Shown one piece after another: positions 37,842 to 47,348 of a stretch of 64,000 nt of DNA. The DNA is from Pseudoalteromonas sp. S16_S37 (GTDB lineage Bacteria; Pseudomonadota; Gammaproteobacteria; Enterobacterales; Alteromonadaceae), in NCBI RefSeq assembly GCF_014694405.1, contig NZ_JAAUWV010000013.1:20289-84288 (forward strand). The letters are read 5' to 3'. The translations under genes and the position numbers were made by a program. Each line of letters begins with the position of its first letter. Within the stretch, counting starts at the first letter, position 1. The notes beneath the pieces are model-generated. The model was not told the DNA's origin, made no database searches, and saw only the letters and a program-made list of their open reading frames with translations.

Positions 37842-37870
37842 CAAAAAAACGCCCAACGAGGGGCGCTTTT
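37842..37870 (-). terminator. terminator of pckA
   Basis: CGCCC and GGGCG pair around a short loop. On the minus strand the stem is followed by a run of seven T (37843-37849), 30-odd bases after the pckA stop codon. Confidence 0.75.
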
Positions 37871-37899
37871 GATAAAGGAATTTGCTTACGCGGGTTTAA

Positions 37900-39438
37900 T
37901 TAGCCGCGTGGACTTGCCTGTTTGATGGCGTCTGATACGTCATACTTGGCAAAGTTCTCTTGGAAATCAGCTGCCAGTTTGGCTGCGTATTCAGCGTACT
38001 TCGCTTTGTCTTCCCAAGTATTGATTGGATTAAGTAATACGCTATCTACACCAGGAACAGATACTGGTACGTCTAGATTTAACGACTCAATGTGAGTTGT
38101 TTCAACATCTACAAGTTTGCCAGATACAATCGCATCAACAACAGCACGTGTAGTTGGGATATCAAAACGCTTACCAATACCGTAAGGTCCGCCAGTCCAA
38201 CCTGTGTTCACTAGGTATACCTTTGCGCCAAACTCGCGCACACGCTTCATTAGAAGCTCAGCGTACACACCTGCTGGACGCGGGAAGAAAGGTGCACCAA
38301 AACAGGTTGAGAATGTTGATTCAATGTCAGACGTTGAGCCAATTTCAGTTGACCCGACTTTCGCTGTGTAACCGCTTAGGAAGTGGTATGCTGCAGCTTC
38401 TTCTGAAAGGATAGAAACTGGTGGTAATACGCCACTTACGTCACATGTTAAGAATACAACTGCTTTTGGCTCGCCAGCGCGGTTTTCTACTTTACGCTTT
38501 TCAACATGCTCTAGTGGATAAGCGGCACGGGTATTTTGCGTTAGGCTCGTATCTTTAAAGTCAGGTACGCGGTTTTCATCTAATACAACGTTTTCTAAGA
38601 TGGTGCCAAACTTAATCGCATTCCAGATCACGGGTTCGTTCTTTTGTGACAGGTCGATACATTTAGCGTAACAACCGCCTTCAATGTTAAATACGCTACC
38701 AGGTGCCCAACCATGCTCGTCATCACCGATTAGGAAACGAGTTGGATCGGCTGAAAGCGTTGTTTTACCTGTGCCAGATAGGCCGAAGAACAATGCTGTA
38801 TCACCTGCTTCACCTACGTTTGCACTACAGTGCATAGGTAATACGCCTTTGGCTGGTAATAAGAAGTTCTGTACCGAGAACATTGATTTTTTCATTTCGC
38901 CTGCGTAGTGCATACCCGCAAGTAATACTTTTCGCTCAGCAAAATTGATGATCACAGTACCATCGCTGCTTGTGCCGTCACGTTCTGGATCGCAAACAAA
39001 TGAAGGTACATTCATTACTTGCCACTGTGGTAAATCTGAGGCGTTGTAACGAACCGGTTCAATAAACATGTTTTTTGCAAAGATATGGTGCCATGCAGTT
39101 TCTGTGGTAACAACTACCGGTAAGTAGTGCTCAGGATCTGCACCCACTTCAAGGTGAGAGACGAAGTGGTCTTTACTTTGTACGTGTGCTTCAACACGAG
39201 CCCATAATGCATTAAATTTTTCGGCATCGAATGGGCGGTTTACATTACCCCATTGGATGTCATTTTCAGTGCTTGGCTCTTTTACGATAAAACGGTCACT
39301 AGGTGAACGGCCTGTACGACGGCCAGTTTTTGCAACGAAAGCTCCATTTGCGGCTAAAGTGCCTTCGCCACGGCTAATGGCGTGTTCGACAAGTTCGGCT
39401 GCAGTTAAATCGACAAAACGAGTAGCGCTTGAAGTCAT
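37900..39438 (-). CDS. pckA: phosphoenolpyruvate carboxykinase (ATP)
   Basis: A 512-aa ATP-type PEP carboxykinase (E. coli 540 aa; shorter forms are common). The P-loop [11 protein letters not shown] and the downstream metal site [10 protein letters not shown] are intact, as is [14 protein letters not shown] near the N-terminus. It converts oxaloacetate and ATP to PEP, the committed step of gluconeogenesis. In E. coli the order is hslR-hslO-pckA, and here an insertion sequence separates hslO from pckA. Two operator-like repeats upstream (39589 and 39621) may regulate it. Confidence 0.97.
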   Translation of the reverse strand: MTSSATRFVDLTAAELVEHAISRGEGTLAANGAFVAKTGRRTGRSPSDRFIVKEPSTENDIQWGNVNRPFDAEKFNALWARVEAHVQSKDHFVSHLEVGADPEHYLPVVVTTETAWHHIFAKNMFIEPVRYNASDLPQWQVMNVPSFVCDPERDGTSSDGTVIINFAERKVLLAGMHYAGEMKKSMFSVQNFLLPAKGVLPMHCSANVGEAGDTALFFGLSGTGKTTLSADPTRFLIGDDEHGWAPGSVFNIEGGCYAKCIDLSQKNEPVIWNAIKFGTILENVVLDENRVPDFKDTSLTQNTRAAYPLEHVEKRKVENRAGEPKAVVFLTCDVSGVLPPVSILSEEAAAYHFLSGYTAKVGSTEIGSTSDIESTFSTCFGAPFFPRPAGVYAELLMKRVREFGAKVYLVNTGWTGGPYGIGKRFDIPTTRAVVDAIVSGKLVDVETTHIESLNLDVPVSVPGVDSVLLNPINTWEDKAKYAEYAAKLAADFQENFAKYDVSDAIKQASPRG

Positions 39439-39588
39439 GTTATTACCTAAATGTGAGATTGAACGGGATAGCTCTGAAGTTCTGACTAACTTTAAGCTGA
39501 ATTTATCTTAACAGATGGTTTTGAGATATTCGAGCTTTTGGAGGCCCTAAAAAGGCATAAAAATGTCAAAAAACTTAAATAATTTCAA

Positions 39589-39603
39589 TGATACCGGTGT
39601 CAT
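39589..39603. promoter_or_regulatory. operator-like repeat 1 upstream of pckA
   Basis: TGATACCGGTGTCAT is nearly palindromic around CCGG (TGAYACCGGTRTCA), the style of LacI/GalR-family operators. It is repeated exactly 32 bp further on. It lies about 150 bp upstream of the pckA start. Confidence 0.55.
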
Positions 39604-39620
39604 GAAAATTACTAAATTTG

Positions 39621-39635
39621 TGATACCGGTGTCAT
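39621..39635. promoter_or_regulatory. operator-like repeat 2 upstream of pckA
   Basis: A second exact copy of TGATACCGGTGTCAT, starting 32 bp after the first, about three DNA turns, so both would face the same side of the helix. It lies between copy 1 and the hslO-terminator remnant. Confidence 0.55.
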
Positions 39636-39650
39636 TTTTTATCAACAAAA

Positions 39651-39671
39651 AAGCCGTCATTTTGACGGCTT
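39651..39671 (-). terminator. terminator stem, pckA-side copy at the IS end
   Basis: AAGCCGTCA, a 3-nt loop and TGACGGCTT form a 9-bp stem. On the minus strand it runs into TTTTT, so this copy keeps the complete terminator, probably that of hslO before the insertion. An identical 21-bp stretch is at 41272-41292. Confidence 0.75.
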
Positions 39672-41271
39672 CAGACTGTTGAAAAAGGGCTGGACACAGA
39701 TCTAGCCCTTTGATCTAATAAGCGTAGTGAGTTTAGGGAGTTCACCATGCTTAAAGACAAAACCCCTCAGCAATATGAACTAGAAATGGTCGCTATCGAC
39801 CAATTGGTTCCAAAAGACCATTTAGTTCGCCTGATTGACCTTGCGATTGATTTCGAATTCATCCGCGATGAAGTCGCCCATCTCTACTGTAAAAACAATG
39901 GTCGCCCAGCGGTTGACCCTGTGCGAATGTTCAAGATTTTATTTCTTGGATACCTGTTTGGCATTCAAAGCGAGCGTCGCTTGATTAAGGAAATCCAAGT
40001 CAATGTCGCATATCGTTGGTTTTTAGGCATGGGACTAACTGAAGATGTCATCCACCACTCGACGCTAAGCCAAAACCGCATAAAGCGCTTTAAAGACAGC
40101 AACATTTATCAATCCATCTTCGATAACATTGTCCGCCAAGCGATGAAGCAAAAACTCATAGGTGGCTATAGCTTATTTGCTGACAGTACACACCTCAAAG
40201 CCAATGCCAATAAAAAGCGCTATGATATAGAAGACTTAAAAGTCAGTCCTTCAGTGTATGTAGAGCAATTGAACGAAGCAGTACTGCAAGACCGGGAGGA
40301 TGAAGGAAAAAAGCCCCTGAAGTGTAAGGAAGAAACACCTTGCACAAAACCAACCAAAGTCAGCCGCACCGACCCAGATAGCGGGTTTATGGTACGGGAT
40401 GAAAAGCCAAAAGGGTTCTTCTATCTAGACCATCGAATTGTGGATGGTAAACACGGCATTATTGTTGATACACACGCTACCGCAGGCAATGTCCATGACT
40501 CACAACCTATTATCAGTCGACTCGACAGAGCGCTCGATACTTTTGAGATAAACCCTATTGCGGTTGGGCTAGATGCAGGCTATTTTACCGCCGCGGTATG
40601 CCACAATCTGGAAGAAAGGCAATTAGTTGGCGTACTGGGATACCGAAGACCAAATAAAAAGAAAGGCTACTTCGCCAAGCGGGAGTATCAATATCAAGCC
40701 GATACAGATACTTACCTGTGCCCGCAAGGTGAAACTCTAATCTACAAAGCAACAAGCCGAACAGGCTATCGTCACTATTATTGCGACCCGAGCAAATGTG
40801 GACGCTGTCCAGTCAGAAATCAATGTACAGCCAGTAAAAATCAAACCAAAGTTATAACGAGGCATGTTTGGCAATCGAGCGTAGAAAACGCCAATGCGAT
40901 TAGACTGAGCGACTGGGGTAAAAAGCTCTATCGACGACGAGCCGAAACGGTAGAAAGAAGCTTCGCTGATGCGAAACAACATCATAGACATCGCTACTGC
41001 AGATATAGAGGCCTGCCAAAAGTGACTGCGCAGTGCTTGTTAGCAGCGGCATGTCAAAATATGAAGAAAATGGCGCTCATGGCTGCACACTAGCAAAAAA
41101 CCTCGAAAACTCTCCCCTAAAAGCCCTCAAAACGACCTTGGACACACTAAATCACGATAGTTAGCCTAGCCAACACAAAAAACCAACGCTGAAACTTACG
41201 GCAGAGAAAACAGCCCAACAACAGGGAAAAATAAACCCCGCTTAAAAAAAGCGGGGTTTATCATCAATCTG
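39672..41271 (+). mobile_element. IS1182-family insertion sequence
   Basis: A 1600-bp element. The ends are imperfect inverted repeats: left CAGACTGTTGA and right, reverse-complemented, CAGATTGATGA (9 of 11 match). It is flanked by two identical 21-bp stretches, each a terminator stem, best explained as a target duplication. It holds one complete transposase gene. A hairpin at 39684-39711 (AAAGGGCT/AGCCCTTT) lies just inside the left end. Another at 41233-41259 (AAACCCCGC/GCGGGGTTT) lies inside the right end and may block read-through transcription. The boundaries are inferred by eye. Confidence 0.75.
39747..41093 (+). CDS. IS1182-type DDE transposase
   Basis: A 448-aa intact transposase. 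The N-terminal domain (YELEMVAIDQLVPKDHLVRL, then GRPAVDPVRMFKILFLGYLFG) is the DUF772-like DNA-binding part of IS1182/IS5-related enzymes. Catalytic residues fit D in LFADSTHLKANAN, D in VGLDAGYFTA and E in AETVERSFADAK. A cysteine group (CDPSKCGRCPVRNQC) lies before the last catalytic residue, as in this family. AGGGAG precedes the ATG. The reading frame is uninterrupted, so the element may still move. Confidence 0.9.
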   Translation: MLKDKTPQQYELEMVAIDQLVPKDHLVRLIDLAIDFEFIRDEVAHLYCKNNGRPAVDPVRMFKILFLGYLFGIQSERRLIKEIQVNVAYRWFLGMGLTEDVIHHSTLSQNRIKRFKDSNIYQSIFDNIVRQAMKQKLIGGYSLFADSTHLKANANKKRYDIEDLKVSPSVYVEQLNEAVLQDREDEGKKPLKCKEETPCTKPTKVSRTDPDSGFMVRDEKPKGFFYLDHRIVDGKHGIIVDTHATAGNVHDSQPIISRLDRALDTFEINPIAVGLDAGYFTAAVCHNLEERQLVGVLGYRRPNKKKGYFAKREYQYQADTDTYLCPQGETLIYKATSRTGYRHYYCDPSKCGRCPVRNQCTASKNQTKVITRHVWQSSVENANAIRLSDWGKKLYRRRAETVERSFADAKQHHRHRYCRYRGLPKVTAQCLLAAACQNMKKMALMAAH

Positions 41272-41292
41272 AAGCCGTCATTTTGACGGCTT
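41272..41292. repeat. duplicated terminator stem, hslO-side copy
   Basis: Identical to 39651-39671 over 21 bases. On the minus strand the T-run is missing and IS sequence follows, so hslO transcripts now reach only a hairpin without its T-tract here. Confidence 0.75.
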
Positions 41293-41320
41293 AATAATGG
41301 AAACGGACACAAAGGCTATT

Positions 41321-42166
41321 TTAGTTAAAAATTGCTTTTATCTGGTCTTCATTAAAAGTGTAGTTCTTTAAGCAATAGTGACAGCTAATATTGATCTCGC
41401 CTTGCTTTTTGACATCTTCAAGTAGCGCTTCTTGACCAACATTAACCAATGCATTGATGGTTTTTTCTCGGCTACAGCCACACACAAAGTTGATTTGTTG
41501 TGGTTCAAAAAGCTGAGGATTGTCTTCATGGTACAAACGCGTAAGCACTGTTTGTGCATCTAAGTCGAGTAATTCTTCATCTTTGATGGTATTACTCAAA
41601 GCTTCTAAATGATTAAAGTCTTCAATAGACTTTTCTTTATCAACAGGAAGAACCTGTAAGAACAAGCCTGATGCTTTTACTCGTTCACCGCTTGTACGAG
41701 TAGCAAACCACAAACGTGTTTTTAATTGCTCTGACTGGGTGAAGTAATCTTCTAAGCAAGCTGCCAGTGAGTCTGATGTTAAAGGCACGATACCTTGATA
41801 ACGTTCGCCTTTTGTTGGCGTGATAGTAATGACCATATGGCCTTTACCCATTAACTCTGGGACTGTTGAGCCGGTGATCTCGCCTTGTAACCTTGCTACG
41901 CCGCGCATGTTTTGCTTTTGGTCGCCATTAATAACGGCATACTTTACTGGACCATCGCCTTGCAATTGTACAGCAATGTCGCCTTCAAACTTTAAAGTTG
42001 CAGTTAATAAGCTGGTCGCAACTAATAACTCGCCAAGCAGCGCTTGAACGGCTTGTGGGTAGTTATGTCCTGCAATGATCTCATTAAAGGTATGATCGAT
42101 TTGTACCAGCTCGCCGCGTACATCGAGTTTTTCGAAAATATAGCGGTGTAGTAAATCAGGTTGCAT
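41321..42166 (-). CDS. hslO: Hsp33 redox-regulated chaperone
   Basis: A 281-aa cytoplasmic chaperone. The four zinc-binding redox cysteines are Cys229, Cys231, Cys262 and Cys265 (CGC and CHYC). On oxidation they release zinc, form disulfides and unmask the holdase site. The N-terminal DLLHRYIFEKLDVRGELVQI is typical. It is probably co-transcribed with hslR, 10 bp upstream. Its terminator seems to have been split by the insertion sequence downstream. Confidence 0.96.
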   Translation of the reverse strand: MQPDLLHRYIFEKLDVRGELVQIDHTFNEIIAGHNYPQAVQALLGELLVATSLLTATLKFEGDIAVQLQGDGPVKYAVINGDQKQNMRGVARLQGEITGSTVPELMGKGHMVITITPTKGERYQGIVPLTSDSLAACLEDYFTQSEQLKTRLWFATRTSGERVKASGLFLQVLPVDKEKSIEDFNHLEALSNTIKDEELLDLDAQTVLTRLYHEDNPQLFEPQQINFVCGCSREKTINALVNVGQEALLEDVKKQGEINISCHYCLKNYTFNEDQIKAIFN

Positions 42167-42176
42167 GTATTAAATC

Positions 42177-42587
42177 CTAGCTTGATTTTAATTTGAGTAA
42201 TTCGCGTCTTTGCTTTTTATCCGGTTTGTTAACAGGATGTGGTGCAAAAAAGCTGTTGTTTTTGCGTGCTATTGCGTTTTGTTCACGCTTTTCAATACTT
42301 TGTTCCGATTCAAGGTATAGCTGCTGAGCAAGTGCAGCTGGCTGACGCTTATCGAGTAACTCTAAAATGGTTACCTCTTTTTCGTCAAACCCTTGTGCTA
42401 GCTTAACCTTTGCACCAACTTCAACACATTTACTGGGTTTACAGCGTTGCCCGTTATAGTGTACTTTACCCCCTTGTATCATTTCTCGAGCGAGTGCTCG
42501 AGTCTTGTAAAACCGTGCAGCCCATAGCCATTTATCTAGCCTAATGGCCTCATTTTGCTTGGGTTTTTCGGGGGATTTCTTAGTCAC
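42177..42587 (-). CDS. hslR: Hsp15 ribosome-associated heat-shock protein
   Basis: A 136-aa protein with an S4 RNA-binding domain: RLDKWLWAARFYKTRALAREMIQ is the family signature, followed by VHYNGQRCKPSK, and it ends in a basic tail. Hsp15 binds 50S subunits that still carry a blocked nascent peptidyl-tRNA, helping to recycle them after heat shock. It is the first gene of an hslR-hslO unit on the minus strand and is divergent from the gsp operon. Confidence 0.95.
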   Translation of the reverse strand: MTKKSPEKPKQNEAIRLDKWLWAARFYKTRALAREMIQGGKVHYNGQRCKPSKCVEVGAKVKLAQGFDEKEVTILELLDKRQPAALAQQLYLESEQSIEKREQNAIARKNNSFFAPHPVNKPDKKQRRELLKLKSS

Positions 42588-42737
42588 AATTTATTAACCA
42601 TGAAGAACGTGTGATAATGATGCAAATTTAGCATATTTCCACGTTCAAAAAAAGCGTGTGGAACTCTTGCGACTTTCAGTGTTCGAAGGGCTAGCGACAA
42701 GATTAGACAGCAAACGTAAACTGTCATATTAGCGCGC

Positions 42738-42766
42738 TTGTTGTATTTTCACCGAAAAGGTACACT
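42738..42766 (+). promoter_or_regulatory. candidate promoter of the gsp operon
   Basis: TTGTTG (42738-42743), a 17-bp spacer and TACACT (42761-42766) lie 31 bases upstream of gspC, in the 210-bp gap between divergent hslR and gspC. It is a moderate sigma-70 match. Confidence 0.5.
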
Positions 42767-42797
42767 GGGTCGCTCAACAGAATAAGAATAGACGGAT

Positions 42798-43685
42798 ATG
42801 GAACTACAATTACAACAGTTACAAAAAGCATTACTTGCGCTGCCGCATGCCAAACTTAGCCGCTTAGTGGTTTATTTGTCTGTTGTTTATATTGCTTATT
42901 TATTATCTCAATTGTTTTGGTTGTTGTGGCCGCAACCGGTTACTGCGCCATTGCCTTCAATGTCTGCCGTGTATGCATCTAGCAGCTCAGCAGTTAACAG
43001 CCAAGCGATTATTCAACAGAACCTGTTTGGTAATGCGCAAAGCAAGCCAGTCGAACAGCCGCAAGCCATTGTCTCTGATGCGCCGCAAACTGCATTGAAT
43101 GTTCGTCTGACAGGGATAGTGGCTGTCAGTCAGAATGATAGAGCGGGGCTGGCAATTATCGAATCTCAAGGTCGTCAAGCGACTTATGAAGTGCAAGAAG
43201 CGATAGAGGGCACTCGTGCTAAGCTTGCGCAAGTATTACCTGATAGAGTTATTTTAGATGTCAGTGGCCGTTTTGAGACGCTGATGCTAGATGGCTTGGA
43301 ATACTCAAAAAATGTTGCTATGCCTGTTGCGCCAAAAACGCCTGAAAAAAGTTCGGGGCTTGTACGCACAACGGTTCCCAGCGAATTAGTAGAGAAAAAA
43401 GAAGAATTATTAAAAGACCCAGGTAAGCTGCTCGATTACATTCGCATCACACCGTACAGAAGCTCAGGGGAGCTTTTGGGCTATCGCTTGAGCCCGGGTA
43501 AAGATCCTGCGTTGTTTAACAAGATGGGATTAAAAAATAATGATTTAGCTGTTGCTATCAACGGTTATCAACTCACGGATATGAAACAGGCCATGGCAGC
43601 CATGAATGAGCTAAGAAACAGCACTGACGCCACTATTACGGTTGAGCGTGATGGTCAGGTCATGAGCGTGCAATTTAGCCTGTAA
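42798..43685 (+). CDS. gspC: type II secretion inner-membrane clamp protein GspC
   Basis: A 295-aa protein. A short cytoplasmic N-terminus is followed by one membrane segment (about 20-42), a periplasmic HR domain (about 60-150) and a C-terminal PDZ domain (about 205-295, LGYRLSPGKDP and NDLAVAINGYQL). GspC links the inner-membrane platform with the secretin GspD. It is the first gene of the gspC-N operon, which exports folded periplasmic enzymes such as proteases across the outer membrane. Confidence 0.93.
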   Translation: MELQLQQLQKALLALPHAKLSRLVVYLSVVYIAYLLSQLFWLLWPQPVTAPLPSMSAVYASSSSAVNSQAIIQQNLFGNAQSKPVEQPQAIVSDAPQTALNVRLTGIVAVSQNDRAGLAIIESQGRQATYEVQEAIEGTRAKLAQVLPDRVILDVSGRFETLMLDGLEYSKNVAMPVAPKTPEKSSGLVRTTVPSELVEKKEELLKDPGKLLDYIRITPYRSSGELLGYRLSPGKDPALFNKMGLKNNDLAVAINGYQLTDMKQAMAAMNELRNSTDATITVERDGQVMSVQFSL

Positions 43686-43712
43686 CGATAATAAATTTGG
43701 AGTTTAAAAATA

Positions 43713-45779
43713 ATGGGTAAAAAGCTACACCTCACAAAAGTCAAAAAAGGGTTAGCTAGATATGCAGCTCTGATGTTAGCAGCTGGTTTGTCGCTTTCTG
43801 TGTCTGCCGTTGAGTATGCTGCCAACTTCAAAGGCACTGATATTAACGAATTTATTAATATCGTTGGTAAGAATCTAAATAAAACCATCATCATCGACCC
43901 GAATGTACGCGGTAACATTAACGTTCGTAGCTATGAGTTAATGGATGAGTCACTGTACTACCAATTCTTTTTAAACGTACTTGAAGTGTATGGTTACTCA
44001 GTGACCGAAATGGAAAGTGGCGTATTGAAGATTGTGCGCAGCTCTGATGGTAAAAAAGGCAATGTACCGTTAGTTGAAGGTGAAGAAGCTGGCAATGGAG
44101 ATGTGATGATCACCCGAGTTGTACGAGTTAAAAATGTGAGCGTACAAGAACTTGGTCCACTCATTCGTCAATTTAGCGATCAAAAAGATGGCGGTCACGT
44201 CACTAACCTAAACTCAGCAAACGTGATGATGCTTACCGGTCACGCTGCATCTGTTAACCGTTTGGTTGATATCATCAAATCAGTAGACCAAGCCGGTGAT
44301 AAGCGCGTAGATATTGTGAAGCTAAACCATGCTACTGCAGATGACGTCGTGTCGGTTGTTGATAATATTTATAAAGACAGTGGTAAGGGGGCTATTCCCG
44401 ATTTTCTGATTCCAAAAGTCGTTGCTGATAGCCGCACTAACAGCGTCATTGTCAGTGGTGAATCACAAGCGCGTACCAGAGCAACAGATTTAATTAGACG
44501 CTTAGACAATGAGTTAGAAAATCAAGGTAATACCAAAGTATTTTATCTTAACTATGCCAAAGCCGAAGACTTGGTAAAAGTGCTGCAAGGTGTGAGCAAA
44601 ACACTCCAAGAAGATGCACAAGGCGGTGCTACTAAAACCCGCGGTGCTAATAAAAATGAAACCAGCATTGAAGCGCATCCAGACTCAAATTCATTGGTTA
44701 TTACGGCACAGCCTGATACCATGCGTTCTTTGTCTCAAGTTATTGAAAAGTTAGATATTCGCCGTGCTCAAGTACTAGTAGAAGCGATAGTTGTTGAAGT
44801 ATATGAAAGTGATGGTATTAACTTTGGCTTACAGTGGATCTCAGAACAAGGTGGGATGCTACAGTTTAACAACGGTAGTGCAGTGCCCGTGGGCTCATTG
44901 GCAGTAGCTGCTCAACAAGCGCGTGATAGAGAGGTCAAAGGCACCATTGTTGGTACAGATAACAATACTGTATCAAATACGGTTAAAACGGTAGAAGGCG
45001 ACTTAGGGCCGCTCGGTAAATTGCTTGGTGGCGTAAATGGTTTGGCGATGGGTATTGTCAAAAACGATTGGGGGGCGATTGTTCAGGCAATTTCAACGGA
45101 TACCAAATCAAATATCCTAGCTACTCCTTCAGTAACCACCATGGACAATGAAGAAGCGTCGATGATTGTTGGTCAAGAGGTGCCAGTTATTACTGGCTCA
45201 ACATCGGGTGATAATAACTCGAATCCGTTTCAAACGGTTGACCGTCAAGAGGTAGGTATTAAGTTAAAAGTGACCCCGCAAATCAATGACGGCAGTGCAG
45301 TGCAATTAACGATTGAGCAAGAAGTATCGAGTGTCAGTGGTGCAACTGCCGTTGATATTTCAGTAAACAAACGTGCCATAAATACCACGGTTATCGCAGA
45401 TGATGGCGGCATGGTGATCTTGGGCGGCTTGATTGACGAAGATGTACAAGAAAGCGTCTCAAAGGTACCACTGTTGGGTGATATTCCCGTGATAGGTCAC
45501 CTGTTCAAATCAACGGGTACTACTAAGCGTAAGCGTAACTTATTGGTATTTATTCGTCCGACCATTATCCGTGATAGCCGTAGCATGAATCAGCTAAGCC
45601 ATTCTAAATATAACTTTATTCGTAGCGAGCAGAAGATTCAACAGGATGATGGTATCGACTTGATGCCGTTTGAGACAACACCAGTATTGCCTGAGTGGAA
45701 TGATGCGCTGGTATTGCCACCAACGTACGAAGAGTTTTTAAACGAACAAAATAATAAAGAGCGTAGTAATGATGACTGA
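43713..45779 (+). CDS. gspD: type II secretion secretin GspD
   Basis: A 688-aa outer-membrane secretin with a signal peptide (about 1-32). The periplasmic N0 domain starts [20 protein letters not shown]1-N3 repeats follow ([30 protein letters not shown]). The conserved secretin gate and barrel region contains [14 protein letters not shown]. Fifteen or so subunits form the outer-membrane exit pore. A C-terminal S-domain-like tail after about 615 could bind a pilotin. It overlaps gspE by 11 bases. Confidence 0.96.
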   Translation: MGKKLHLTKVKKGLARYAALMLAAGLSLSVSAVEYAANFKGTDINEFINIVGKNLNKTIIIDPNVRGNINVRSYELMDESLYYQFFLNVLEVYGYSVTEMESGVLKIVRSSDGKKGNVPLVEGEEAGNGDVMITRVVRVKNVSVQELGPLIRQFSDQKDGGHVTNLNSANVMMLTGHAASVNRLVDIIKSVDQAGDKRVDIVKLNHATADDVVSVVDNIYKDSGKGAIPDFLIPKVVADSRTNSVIVSGESQARTRATDLIRRLDNELENQGNTKVFYLNYAKAEDLVKVLQGVSKTLQEDAQGGATKTRGANKNETSIEAHPDSNSLVITAQPDTMRSLSQVIEKLDIRRAQVLVEAIVVEVYESDGINFGLQWISEQGGMLQFNNGSAVPVGSLAVAAQQARDREVKGTIVGTDNNTVSNTVKTVEGDLGPLGKLLGGVNGLAMGIVKNDWGAIVQAISTDTKSNILATPSVTTMDNEEASMIVGQEVPVITGSTSGDNNSNPFQTVDRQEVGIKLKVTPQINDGSAVQLTIEQEVSSVSGATAVDISVNKRAINTTVIADDGGMVILGGLIDEDVQESVSKVPLLGDIPVIGHLFKSTGTTKRKRNLLVFIRPTIIRDSRSMNQLSHSKYNFIRSEQKIQQDDGIDLMPFETTPVLPEWNDALVLPPTYEEFLNEQNNKERSNDD

Positions 45780-47346
45780 GAGTAAGGTAGAAGCGGTCAC
45801 AGAGATGTCGGTTAGCGCTCTATCCGCAACAGATATGCCTGCCGAAGTACTCGAACAGTCTGAACAAATTGCGCACTCACCTGTGCGCTTGCCATTTGGT
45901 TATGCACGCCGTGAAGGCATGTTATTGAGCCAGCAAGCGGATGGACTGGTCGTTTACTATCGTGGTGAATTGAAGGTAGAAACGCTGTTAGAAGTGCGTC
46001 GCATAGCGGGTGAGGCATTTAAACTTGAGCATTTAGAAGATGACAAGTTTGAATTGCTCCTCGAAGCATCTTATCAGCGTGATAGCTCCGAAACTCAGCA
46101 GATGATGGAAGATATTGGCAACGAAGTGGATTTGTTCTCATTGGCTGAAGAGTTGCCGCAAACCGAAGACTTACTTGCTGCCGACGACGATGCACCCATT
46201 ATCAAGCTAATCAATGCGATGCTTAGTGAAGCAATCAAAGAAGGCGCGTCAGATATTCATATCGAGACTTTCGAGCAAGACTTAGTGATCCGTTTTCGAG
46301 TTGACGGTGTGCTCAAAGAAGTTCTTAAACCTAACCGTAAGCTAGCTTCTTTGTTGGTATCTCGTATTAAGGTTATGGCTAAATTGGATATCGCTGAAAA
46401 GCGTATTCCACAAGATGGTCGTATTAGTTTGCGTATCGCAGGGCGTGCTGTTGACGTGCGTGTTTCAACCATGCCATCAAGCTTTGGCGAACGTGTTGTA
46501 CTGCGTCTACTAGATAAGAACAATGCGCGCTTAAACCTCGAAGATTTGGGCATGACAGAGCGAAACCGCGAGCTGTTTGCAGACATCATCAGCAAACCAC
46601 ACGGTATTATTCTTGTAACAGGTCCTACCGGTTCTGGTAAAAGTACCACGTTGTATGCGGGTATGAGTCAAATAAACTCACGAGACCGTAACATCCTTAC
46701 TGTTGAAGACCCAATAGAATACGAGATTCCAGGTATCGGACAGACACAAGTAAATACCAAAGTGGATATGACTTTTGCTCGTGGCTTACGCGCCATCCTA
46801 CGTCAGGACCCTGACGTGGTAATGGTGGGTGAGATACGTGACTTAGAAACAGGTCAAATCGCCGTGCAAGCATCTTTGACAGGTCACTTGGTGATGTCAA
46901 CGCTGCATACCAACACCGCAGCTGGCGCCATCACGCGTATGGAAGATATGGGTGTTGAGCCGTTCTTGTTGTCATCGTCACTGTTAGGGGTACTGTCACA
47001 ACGCTTAGTAAGAACACTTTGTCCAAACTGTAAAGAAGCACATCTTGCTGATGAGCGAGAGTGTGAGCTATTAGGGCAACCTTTTGATAACGCTCCTACT
47101 ATTTATCGTGCAGTCGGGTGTGAAGAATGTAACTTTAATGGTTATAAGGGTCGTACTGGTATCCATGAGTTACTGGTTGTGGATGAGACCATTCGTGAGC
47201 TTATTCATAATGGTAAGGGAGAGCAGGCAGTAGAAAAGTATATTCGCAAGCACAGCCCAAGTATTCGTCAAGACGGTCTTGCTCGTGTACTGAAAGGTCA
47301 AACTACTTTGGAAGAAGTATTACGCGTAACGCGTGAGGAAGGGTAG
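45769..47346 (+). CDS. gspE: type II secretion ATPase GspE
   Basis: A 525-aa cytoplasmic hexameric ATPase. Walker A is GPTGSGKST (285-293). The Asp box, Walker B and His box regions ([21 protein letters not shown]) are intact. The zinc-binding tetracysteine module has Cys418, Cys421, Cys451 and Cys454. It powers assembly of the pseudopilus through GspL and GspF. The start overlaps the gspD end; several ATGs are close together, and 45769 is the first. Confidence 0.96.
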   Translation: MMTESKVEAVTEMSVSALSATDMPAEVLEQSEQIAHSPVRLPFGYARREGMLLSQQADGLVVYYRGELKVETLLEVRRIAGEAFKLEHLEDDKFELLLEASYQRDSSETQQMMEDIGNEVDLFSLAEELPQTEDLLAADDDAPIIKLINAMLSEAIKEGASDIHIETFEQDLVIRFRVDGVLKEVLKPNRKLASLLVSRIKVMAKLDIAEKRIPQDGRISLRIAGRAVDVRVSTMPSSFGERVVLRLLDKNNARLNLEDLGMTERNRELFADIISKPHGIILVTGPTGSGKSTTLYAGMSQINSRDRNILTVEDPIEYEIPGIGQTQVNTKVDMTFARGLRAILRQDPDVVMVGEIRDLETGQIAVQASLTGHLVMSTLHTNTAAGAITRMEDMGVEPFLLSSSLLGVLSQRLVRTLCPNCKEAHLADERECELLGQPFDNAPTIYRAVGCEECNFNGYKGRTGIHELLVVDETIRELIHNGKGEQAVEKYIRKHSPSIRQDGLARVLKGQTTLEEVLRVTREEG

Positions 47347-47348
47347 TT

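Noticed and set aside
39651..41292. The two identical hairpins as part of a CRISPR array or REP family
   Set aside because: Only two copies exist, 1.6 kb apart, exactly at the ends of the insertion sequence; a target duplication explains them better.
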